From an uncultured Gammaproteobacteria bacterium (GTDB taxonomy: Bacteria; Pseudomonadota; Gammaproteobacteria; Steroidobacterales; UBA11654), in NCBI GenBank assembly GCA_902634075.1, contig CACPJA010000001.1, positions 90,504 to 154,503 of the forward strand: DNA of 64,000 nucleotides, read 5' to 3'. Numbering within the stretch: the stretch's first letter is position 1; each line of letters opens with the position of its first letter. The notes beneath the pieces are model-generated. The model made no database searches, was not told where the DNA came from, and saw only the letters and a list, made by a program, of their open reading frames with translations. Of the stretch, positions 43,349-51,257 are shown one piece after another. Made by a program: the position numbers and the translations under genes.

Positions 43349-44299
43349 ATGAGCAAAGTATTTCCAACTGCCATTGTTGTAAGCACACTTTTTTTATTCA
43401 TTTATTTCGTGTTAGCTACAAACGGAATTATTTTATCGTATGAACCCGGCCTTTCAGCAGGAGATATTTCAAGGTGGTGTGAAAGGGTTACCAACGGTAT
43501 TTTTAGAGAACCTGCCAACGCTTTGAGTAATCTGGGTTTTATGTTTGCAGGGCTCTGCATGTTTAGGGTTCTAAGCATTGATTCTGCGGCTAGCCAAAAA
43601 CACAACACATTTATGGGCTTAAACAGAGTCAGCATTCTTTATGCAGGAGCAGCAGTATACCTAGGACCAGGATCTATGTTGATGCACGGCACTCACACGG
43701 AGTGGGGCCAGTGGGCAGACAACCTAAGTATGGTGATGTACATCATTTTTCCTTGGCTGTATAACTTGAAAGAAATGGGTCGCTGGAGCCAAGAACGCTT
43801 TCTTTTAACCTATGCAGCTATTGTTACCCTTTATGGTTATGCAAGATGGGTTTATGGAGATGATCTAGGGATTGGCCTAGACTTATTTGGTTTATCTATA
43901 GGCCTTTGGATAATTTCTGAAGCACTATTTAGGTTTTGGTCACCGTCATTCAGGTGGATATCAGGATTTGTGGGCTTTGGTGTAGCTGCAATTTTTGGTA
44001 TTTCTCCGAATGAAATATTATCAAACACAGCCGAGTACTGGTGGGTTGTTTTGTTTTGGCTCCCCGCCATATTCGCCAAGAGCCCTCCTAGAGCTAAACG
44101 AATATATACCCCCTGGTTTTACCTTGGCGTTGTCTCCTACACAGCGGCTTTCACTATTTGGTTGAACCAATGGTCAGATCTGCTTTGTGACCCCGATTCT
44201 TGGATCCAGCCGCACGCTATCTGGCACCTTCTTAGCGCGGTCTCTACTTGGTGCTTCTTTAAGTTTTTTAGAACTGAAAAAGAATTAAAAGTAGAATAA
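43349..44299 (+). CDS. Ceramidase/CREST-superfamily-like integral membrane protein
   Basis: EPANALSNLGFMFAG; GSMLMHGTHTEWGQWADNLSMV; HAIWHLLSAVSTW; 7-8 TM pattern. Confidence 0.7.
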   Translation: MSKVFPTAIVVSTLFLFIYFVLATNGIILSYEPGLSAGDISRWCERVTNGIFREPANALSNLGFMFAGLCMFRVLSIDSAASQKHNTFMGLNRVSILYAGAAVYLGPGSMLMHGTHTEWGQWADNLSMVMYIIFPWLYNLKEMGRWSQERFLLTYAAIVTLYGYARWVYGDDLGIGLDLFGLSIGLWIISEALFRFWSPSFRWISGFVGFGVAAIFGISPNEILSNTAEYWWVVLFWLPAIFAKSPPRAKRIYTPWFYLGVVSYTAAFTIWLNQWSDLLCDPDSWIQPHAIWHLLSAVSTWCFFKFFRTEKELKVE

Positions 44300-44317
44300 A
44301 CAACCAACCAGTCTTTT

Positions 44318-45352
44318 GTGATTATGGATAAAGAGTATTTAATATACGGTGCTGAGCTTTCACCTTATTCTGTAAAGGTGAGGTCATACTTTAGGTATAA
44401 AGAGATTCCACATAAATGGATTGTTCGTAATGCGGCGACACAGAAAGATTTTGACAAGCTTGCCAAGATACAGGTCGTCCCCTTAGTAGCAACACCTGAA
44501 GGCAAGGTATTACAAGATTCAACGCCTGTAATACAAAAAATGGAACAGGTGTTTACACAAAAGAGTATTACTCCTAAAGAATCGGAAACAGCCTTTATAA
44601 GTAGGCTTATAGAAGAATATGCTGATGAGTGGGCAGTAAAACAAATGTTTCACTACCGCTGGCGATATCCTAACGACCAGAACTACGCCAGCCAGCGATT
44701 TGGCGAACTGTTTGTGCCAGATTGGGCAAATAAAATCCCTCTTCTGAAAACAATACTAAAACAAGTCTTTGCCAGCATTTTTAAAAAAAGAATGAGGTCA
44801 AGACTATGGGTTGTTGGTTCAAATAAAATAACCGAGGGATCGATTGAAGAATCATTTTCGAATTTAATTAATTTGCTAAACAAGCACCTAGAAAAAAGAA
44901 AATATCTTTTTGGGGAAAGGCCAGCATTAGCTGATTTTGCACTCTGGGGGCAGGTTTACAATGCATGGACAGATGTTACAGGCAAAAAAATTATTGAAGC
45001 GGATTCTCCCAATGTAAAAAGATGGATACATAGAATGCTAGATCCAAAAAAAGAAGGTGATTTTGAGCAGTGGGCTTCTCTAGAGGACACATTAATGCCT
45101 ATTCTCGTCACAGAGGTTGCTCAAACCTTTTTGCCTTGGGTTGCGGCTAACAATAAAGCTATTAAAAATGGAGACGATCATTTATCAATAACGCTCAACA
45201 GTAAGCCCTTTGAGCATAAAATTACATCAGTTCAAAAATATCATGCCAAGTCATTCACAGCTTTATTATCTGAATATTCGGATATTCCAGACAAAAATAA
45301 ATTAAACGAGTTGCTTGAAGAGGCAGGGATATTGAGTTTTTTAGAAGAGTAG
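44318..45352 (+). CDS. Glutathione S-transferase-family protein with long C-terminal part
   Basis: YLIYGAELSPYSVKVRSYFRYKEIPHKWI; VPLVATPEGKVLQDSTPVIQ. Confidence 0.8.
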   Translation: MIMDKEYLIYGAELSPYSVKVRSYFRYKEIPHKWIVRNAATQKDFDKLAKIQVVPLVATPEGKVLQDSTPVIQKMEQVFTQKSITPKESETAFISRLIEEYADEWAVKQMFHYRWRYPNDQNYASQRFGELFVPDWANKIPLLKTILKQVFASIFKKRMRSRLWVVGSNKITEGSIEESFSNLINLLNKHLEKRKYLFGERPALADFALWGQVYNAWTDVTGKKIIEADSPNVKRWIHRMLDPKKEGDFEQWASLEDTLMPILVTEVAQTFLPWVAANNKAIKNGDDHLSITLNSKPFEHKITSVQKYHAKSFTALLSEYSDIPDKNKLNELLEEAGILSFLEE

Positions 45353-45355
45353 AAA

Positions 45356-46198
45356 ATGCAAAACTTAAAAATATATCAATCGTTATGGGCTATGGAGCAA
45401 AGACACCCCACAAAAAAAGAACCCTCTGATGAACAGAACTTTAAAAAAATAAAAGACGCAGGCTTTAGTGGCGCCACCATTGATTTAGCGGCACATGAGA
45501 TAGAGGAGTTTCAGAAGAAAAAACAGCATTTTGTTGAGAATAATTTAGGCTGCATGGTCAACGCTTTTCCATACTCTAAAGAAGACCTTGGCCCACTATT
45601 GAAGCTGGCCAAAGAGTTTGATGCTTGTTTTGTAAACATAATTGGCGGTGTTATGCCGATTGATTACAAAGACGCTATACCCTTGGTTTATGACTGGATG
45701 GAAGAGGCTGATAAAGCAGGGGTTAAAATCTTATTTGAAACCCACAGGGACAGCTTGTTAAACGATTTGTATTACTCTCTTCAGCTAATTGAAGAGGTTC
45801 CTGAAATGAGGCTAACCGCAGATTTGTCCCACTTCGTGGTCGATAGAGAGATGTGGACACCAATAAGTGAGACAGATCAGCAATACATTTCAACCATCCT
45901 TGATCGTTCAGACTGTTTTCAGGGTCGAGTAGCTTCTCGAGAACAAATACAAATCCAGTTAAGCTTTCCTCAACACCAAGTCTGGGTTGAGATTTTTAAA
46001 AAATGGTGGTCAGAAGGAATCAAAAAGTGGCAAGACAGAAACTCAGGCGATGAAACCCTGTATTTTTTGTGTGAGCTTGGCCCTCCAGGTTACGCCATTA
46101 CCGATGCAGACCAATTAGAGCTCTCTGACCGCTGGGAAGAGGCCTTGATAATAAAAACTTGGGTCGAAAGAATATGGAAAGATACAGAAAAGAAATGA
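45356..46198 (+). CDS. Sugar phosphate isomerase/epimerase-like TIM-barrel protein
   Basis: GFSGATIDLAAHE...ILFETHRDSLLND...LTADLSHFVVDREMW. Confidence 0.75.
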   Translation: MQNLKIYQSLWAMEQRHPTKKEPSDEQNFKKIKDAGFSGATIDLAAHEIEEFQKKKQHFVENNLGCMVNAFPYSKEDLGPLLKLAKEFDACFVNIIGGVMPIDYKDAIPLVYDWMEEADKAGVKILFETHRDSLLNDLYYSLQLIEEVPEMRLTADLSHFVVDREMWTPISETDQQYISTILDRSDCFQGRVASREQIQIQLSFPQHQVWVEIFKKWWSEGIKKWQDRNSGDETLYFLCELGPPGYAITDADQLELSDRWEEALIIKTWVERIWKDTEKK

Positions 46199-47250
46199 AT
46201 AAGCCTGAATTTTCATACCCTGTTTTGCAACACCCAGCACCTCAGCTTACAAAAAAACAAGCAGAAGAAATATTTTCTAATTGGTTTGAGAAGGCTGTTT
46301 TTTTAAACCCTTTGTCTAGTGAGAGGGACCAAAACTTTTTATTTAAAAATAAAAATGAAACAAAGTTTGTTTTAAAGATTTCAAACTCAAAGGAATCCTT
46401 CGAGGTTCTTGATTGTCAAAACAAAGGTTTGGAGCATTTAGAGTCAACCACTAACTTGAATATCCCAAAAGTTATCCCAGACAAAAACAACCAAAGACTC
46501 AGCCAGATAGAAGTGAACAACAATAAGCATTTTCTTAGAGTTGTCTCTTATGTTGAAGGTGTCCCTGTGGGCGATGCAAGCGAACCAAAGAACTCGAAAG
46601 CTTTGTACAATAATATGGGCGCGTTCTTAGGGCTTTTAGGTAAAGGGTTGAAGGACTTCTCACACTCAGGCGCTAACCACAAACTTTTGTGGGATGTAAA
46701 AGAAACAGAAAGCCTGTTCGATATACTTGAGTTTATTAAGAATCAAGATAAAAGAAACCTGGCTCAGAAGACCCTGGAATATTTTTCAAAACACATAAGC
46801 CCCAAGCTTGATCAGATAAGGACACAGGTTATTCACAATGACATGAACCCAGACAACCTTTTGGTAAAAGAGAGCAACCCACAACTGGTTTCGGGCATCA
46901 TTGATTTCGGTGATATGGTAAACACACCACTGGTTAATGATTTGGCTGTAGCGGCCGCTTACCAAACCGTTAAACAAAAAGACCTCTTTGTGGGCACTTG
47001 CGATTTATTATCAGGCTATCAAGATGAATACCCTTTAACAGAAGCAGAGATTTCATTATTACCAGGATTGATTGTTAACCGCATTGCCATGTCTTTGGTT
47101 ATTTCTGAGTGGAGAGCCTCGGAGCACCCAGAAAATCGAGAGTATATATTAGGTTCTGTCGAGAAAACATGGGGCGCGCTAAAAGATATAGTAACAAGCG
47201 GATATGGCCACTCAGCAAAGGAACTAACCGACTACCTAAAAAAGACCTAA
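46195..47250 (+). CDS. APH-fold kinase (hydroxylysine kinase/AGPHD1-like)
   Basis: PLSSERDQNFLFKNKNETKFVLKISN; VIHNDMNPDNLLV; SGIIDFGDMVNTPLVNDLAVAAAY; ATGA overlap with previous gene. Confidence 0.8.
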   Translation: MNKPEFSYPVLQHPAPQLTKKQAEEIFSNWFEKAVFLNPLSSERDQNFLFKNKNETKFVLKISNSKESFEVLDCQNKGLEHLESTTNLNIPKVIPDKNNQRLSQIEVNNNKHFLRVVSYVEGVPVGDASEPKNSKALYNNMGAFLGLLGKGLKDFSHSGANHKLLWDVKETESLFDILEFIKNQDKRNLAQKTLEYFSKHISPKLDQIRTQVIHNDMNPDNLLVKESNPQLVSGIIDFGDMVNTPLVNDLAVAAAYQTVKQKDLFVGTCDLLSGYQDEYPLTEAEISLLPGLIVNRIAMSLVISEWRASEHPENREYILGSVEKTWGALKDIVTSGYGHSAKELTDYLKKT

Positions 47251-47256
47251 AAAAAC

Positions 47257-48474
47257 ATGGATCTAAAAGAGAGAAGGAACAAACATTTAGGCAATGCTGA
47301 GAAGTTTTTTTACGAAGAACCTCTGCATATAGTTAAAGGAGAAGATGTTTGGCTTCAAAGCTCTAATGGCAAGCGATACCTGGATGTTTATAACAATGTT
47401 GCCCATATAGGGCACTCTAACCCAATAGTTGTAGAAGCAATAGCATCACAGGCAGCCACTCTTAACACAAACACACGTTATATACATGAAAACATTATTG
47501 AGTTGGCCGAAGAGATAACAGCTACATTTAATAATGAGCTGGAGATTTGTTACTTTTGTTGTAGCGGTAGCGAGGCTAATGATCTAGCGTTACAAATAGC
47601 AAGAGCACACACAGGACAAAATGGCTGCTTAGTTACCGAAAACGCGTATCATGGAAATACCACAGCAGTTTTTCAAATGAGCCCAGAAGATTGTCCTACT
47701 GAAAAAAAAGAGGAATGGATAGGTTTGGTTGGTGGACCAGCCAAGTATTTGAACGACAAAGAAAAACATATATCTGAAAGTCTTAAAACTGCAGAAAAAC
47801 TTAAAAATAACGGGTCAGCACCAGCAGCCTTTATAGCAGATAACATCTTTAGCAGTGAGGGTATTTTTACAATCCCAAAAGGTTACCTTAAAAATATGTA
47901 CAACCTAATCAGGTCCTTCAACGGGTTAGCTATTGCTGATGAGGTTCAGTCTGGTTTCGGCAGAACTGGAAAATATATGTGGGGGTTTCAGCACGATAAA
48001 GTTGTTCCAGACATAGTGACCCTTGGTAAGCCAATGGGAAATGGTCACCCCATAGCTGCTGTTGTGACAACTCGTGAAATAGCAAAATCATTCAACTCAA
48101 GCCACGGTTATTTTAATACTTTTGGCGGAAATCCTGTCTCTGCTGCTGCGGGCTTAGCAGTGATAAGATTTGTCAACAACAACAAACTGATAGAACACGC
48201 AGAAAACGTGGGAAAGCACTTTAAAAAAGGGCTTAGTTCAGTGGCAAGAAAATTAAGAGTTATCCAAGAGGTTAGGGGCAGCGGTCTTTTTATTGGGGTT
48301 GAGCTAGAATCAAAAAGCATAACCTCCCAAGCAATAGAGGGTCTTTTATCAGAGGGTATTTTAGTAGGTCAAACAGGGCCCCAAAACAACGTAATAAAAC
48401 TTCGCCCACCAATGACCTTTAAAAACGAACACGCCGACCAAGTAATTAAAGCGATAGAAAAAGTTTTAAGTTAG
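47257..48474 (+). CDS. Class III PLP aminotransferase, phospho-lyase-like (AGXT2L family)
   Basis: NNVAHIGHSNPIVVEAI; FCCSGSEANDLALQIARAHTG; IADEVQSGFGRTG; LGKPMGNGHPIAAVV. Confidence 0.88.
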   Translation: MDLKERRNKHLGNAEKFFYEEPLHIVKGEDVWLQSSNGKRYLDVYNNVAHIGHSNPIVVEAIASQAATLNTNTRYIHENIIELAEEITATFNNELEICYFCCSGSEANDLALQIARAHTGQNGCLVTENAYHGNTTAVFQMSPEDCPTEKKEEWIGLVGGPAKYLNDKEKHISESLKTAEKLKNNGSAPAAFIADNIFSSEGIFTIPKGYLKNMYNLIRSFNGLAIADEVQSGFGRTGKYMWGFQHDKVVPDIVTLGKPMGNGHPIAAVVTTREIAKSFNSSHGYFNTFGGNPVSAAAGLAVIRFVNNNKLIEHAENVGKHFKKGLSSVARKLRVIQEVRGSGLFIGVELESKSITSQAIEGLLSEGILVGQTGPQNNVIKLRPPMTFKNEHADQVIKAIEKVLS

Positions 48475-49235
48475 TTTAGCTCGATCAGAACAGGCGTATG
48501 GTCCGAAGGTTTTTCTTGGCCTCTGGGTGTTTCATCAATGTAGCCTTTTACACAGCTTTTTTTAAGTGCCTCAGAGATCAAAATTAAATCTATTCTTAAA
48601 CCCATTTTTCTTCTGTAAGCTGCTGCTCTATAGTCCCACCAACTAAATAAACCCTCCTTTTGTTCAAATAACCTAAAACTATCTATAAAGCCCAAACCCA
48701 TGATCTTGTTAAGCCATTTTCTTTCGTCATCGCTGCACAACACCTTATCCTTCCATAGCTCTGGGTCATGGACATCAGTATCATCGGGAGCGATATTAAA
48801 ATCTCCTAAAACCACTATTTTATTGTTGGTTTTAAGTTGTTGCTCTAGAAGGCCGTGAAGATTCTTTAACCACTTCATTTTATAGTTAAATTTGTCAGAC
48901 CCAACATTTTGTCCATTGGGAATGTAAACATTAACCATTCGAATATCATCATAGGTTCCAGAGATGACTCTGGTTTGCTCATCCTTATAACCAGCTATAC
49001 CCACAACGACATTTTCTGGCTCTGATTTTGCTAATAACGCCACACCATTATAAGATTTTTGACCGTAGATTATAGACTGATACCCGATCTTCTCAAAGGC
49101 CTCAAATGGAAACATATCATCCATAACTTTTGTTTCTTGCAAAGCCAAGACATCAGGCTGATTTGCCTCAAGCCAACTTGTGACATGCTCTAATCTTGCC
49201 CTTACTCCGTTTACATTCCAGCTTGCTATTTTCAT
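48471..49235 (-). CDS. xthA: Exodeoxyribonuclease III
   Basis: MKIASWNVNGVRARLEHVTSWLEANQPDVLALQETK; GDFNIAPDDTDV; SDHTPVLIEL. Confidence 0.95.
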   Translation of the reverse strand: MKIASWNVNGVRARLEHVTSWLEANQPDVLALQETKVMDDMFPFEAFEKIGYQSIIYGQKSYNGVALLAKSEPENVVVGIAGYKDEQTRVISGTYDDIRMVNVYIPNGQNVGSDKFNYKMKWLKNLHGLLEQQLKTNNKIVVLGDFNIAPDDTDVHDPELWKDKVLCSDDERKWLNKIMGLGFIDSFRLFEQKEGLFSWWDYRAAAYRRKMGLRIDLILISEALKKSCVKGYIDETPRGQEKPSDHTPVLIELN

Positions 49236-49318
49236 ATTTACCTTAAGACACCCATTTTTGAATATAATAGTGTGTGTAATAAAAGTTTAAATTAAAAATA
49301 ATTTATTGAAAGAATAAT

Positions 49319-49543
49319 ATGAAGGCCGAAATTTTTGGTAAACCAGACTGCATACATTGTGAAAAAGCAAAATTTTTGTGCAAGCAAAAAGAAATAGAGT
49401 TCACCTATCAAGAGCTAGGGAAAGATTTTGAGATGGGGTTTATTTTGGAGAAATTTCCAGGTGCCAAGACCTTTCCACAAATTACTGTTGATGGCGAGCA
49501 TGTAGGCGGCTACGATGATCTATTAGTTTTTCTTAAAGAATAA
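49319..49543 (+). CDS. Glutaredoxin
   Basis: GKPDCIHCEKAKFLC (CxxC); FPQITVDGEHVGGYDDL. Confidence 0.9.
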   Translation: MKAEIFGKPDCIHCEKAKFLCKQKEIEFTYQELGKDFEMGFILEKFPGAKTFPQITVDGEHVGGYDDLLVFLKE

Positions 49544-49565
49544 ACGCTTATAAAGGAGAGAATAA

Positions 49566-49856
49566 ATGAAAAAACTTATCTTAATCAGTTTTATGTTTTT
49601 AGCTGGAGGCTCAGTATGGGCCGGGGGACATGAGCACGGACATGATCACGATGACGATTTGATTAGTAAGCAAGACTGCAAAGAGATGAAGCAAGGCATT
49701 GGCGAGCTTTTAGGAATTGCTGACTATTTTTGGAATGAGATCGAGAAAGCATCAGCAGCAGGAAAAGAGGCCAACACCGGAGACTATGAAGGCGCAGCCT
49801 TCTACTCTCAGCAAGCAGCAAATTATTCTGTTGTGTATGACGTGTGGTGCGATTAG
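49566..49856 (+). CDS. Small exported His/Asp-rich protein
   Basis: Signal peptide MKKLILISFMFLAGGSVWA followed by GGHEHGHDHDDD. Confidence 0.65.
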   Translation: MKKLILISFMFLAGGSVWAGGHEHGHDHDDDLISKQDCKEMKQGIGELLGIADYFWNEIEKASAAGKEANTGDYEGAAFYSQQAANYSVVYDVWCD

Positions 49857-49859
49857 TTT

Positions 49860-50675
49860 TTAGTTTTCTGGCTCTGAGCTTAATCTATCAATGATCTCTC
49901 TGGTTTTGGGGCGAATACCGCGCCAAATATAAAAGGATTCCGCAGCCTGTTCAACCAACATACCCCAGCCTTGGATTGATTTTTTAGCTCCATTTTCAGC
50001 AGACCATTTTTGAAAAATGGTTTCACCATAGCTGTAATTAACGTCATAGCAAACAGAGTTTTGTATTGCTACAGGGTTGATCTCAGGCAGAGTCCCCTCA
50101 AGATGGGCAGAGGTCGTGTTAATCACAATATCAAAGTTTCTGTTAATTAGCCCTCCCTCCAGGCAAGTGATATCCAACAAATGAATATATTGTTCTTTTA
50201 GGCTTATAGCGTTTGCCATGGTTCGGTTTGAAAGTGAAATCTGCTGAGCACCATTCGTAACCAATTGAGGAATAATGCTTTGAGCTGTGCCACCTGATCC
50301 AACGATTAAGATCGACTTGTCTTCGATTACAACCTCGTTGCTTTTTAAATCTTCTATTAAACCAATACCATCAGTGCTTTCTCCAGATATTCTGCCATCT
50401 TCAGAAAAGCTTAACGTGTTAACTGCGCCACATTCTTTTGCGTTGCTGCTTAAATTGTCGCTCATAGAAAAGGCTTGTTTTTTAAACGGCAATGTTACGT
50501 TTAAACCTTTCCCCCCTTTAGTGAAAAAGCTCTCTACGTGTTCTTCAAAGGATTTTTCATCAGCTTCTAGTTTCTTATAGGCTATCTCATGACCCAGATC
50601 TTCCGCGAACATGTGATGAATTGTTGGCGACCTGCTATGAGCTATGGGGCTGCCTATTACTGCGTAGTTATCCAT
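49860..50675 (-). CDS. aroE: Shikimate dehydrogenase
   Basis: YAVIGSPIAHSRSPTIHHMFAED; LNVTLPFKKQAF; GSGGTAQSIIPQL. Confidence 0.96.
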   Translation of the reverse strand: MDNYAVIGSPIAHSRSPTIHHMFAEDLGHEIAYKKLEADEKSFEEHVESFFTKGGKGLNVTLPFKKQAFSMSDNLSSNAKECGAVNTLSFSEDGRISGESTDGIGLIEDLKSNEVVIEDKSILIVGSGGTAQSIIPQLVTNGAQQISLSNRTMANAISLKEQYIHLLDITCLEGGLINRNFDIVINTTSAHLEGTLPEINPVAIQNSVCYDVNYSYGETIFQKWSAENGAKKSIQGWGMLVEQAAESFYIWRGIRPKTREIIDRLSSEPEN

Positions 50676-50711
50676 TCTATTTTAGAAAGCACGTATAAAT
50701 ATATAACATTG

Positions 50712-51257
50712 TTATTCTCTAATTTCCTGCCCAGTTAAAATATTCACAATAGTCGATGGCCTGCTAAAGGACCCACATTCACCTTCAATAATATAATCTA
50801 AATCAGAGGACATTTCTAAAGACACGTCTTCGGTCTTTCTTAAAGGCTCTTGTCCATGATAGTTAGCGCTGGTCGAGACTATCGGGAAGCTTAAGGCTTC
50901 AGTTAATATTGCTATTATTTTTGTGTTTACAAAACGAAAGGCTAAGGTGCTGTGTTTGCCGGTAATCCAGTAAGGAGCTTTTTCGGTAACAGGAATTAAA
51001 TAAGTTGTGGGTCTTTTTGTTTTACTAAAGATTTGCTCTCTATCTTGATCTGTCACATTTATCCATGATTTGAGTCCCGTTAAGTTTGAGCCTACTAAAA
51101 TAAGCCCCATATCAACGGACCTTTTTTTTATTTTTAACAATCTTTTGACTGCTGATTCGTTTCTAGGATCACACCCAAGCCCAAAGCAGGATTCAGTGGG
51201 GTAAGCGATAACACCTCCACCCAGCAGGAGAGAACTTAATTCTTCGAGGCTTTGGAT
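50712..51257 (-). CDS. tsaC: L-threonylcarbamoyladenylate synthase; start codon apparently non-canonical (AUC at 51257-51255)
   Basis: Continuous frame IQSLEELSSLLLGGGVIAYPTESCFGLGCDPRNESAVKRLLKIKKRSVDMGLILVGSNL; supplied ORF (50712..51140) starts inside the conserved domain. Confidence 0.85.
   Translation of the reverse strand: MQSLEELSSLLLGGGVIAYPTESCFGLGCDPRNESAVKRLLKIKKRSVDMGLILVGSNLTGLKSWINVTDQDREQIFSKTKRPTTYLIPVTEKAPYWITGKHSTLAFRFVNTKIIAILTEALSFPIVSTSANYHGQEPLRKTEDVSLEMSSDLDYIIEGECGSFSRPSTIVNILTGQEIRE

Noticed and set aside
50712-51140. Taking the supplied 142-aa ORF as full-length tsaC
   Set aside because: It omits the conserved YPTE...GLGCDP nucleotide-binding segment, which is encoded in frame upstream.
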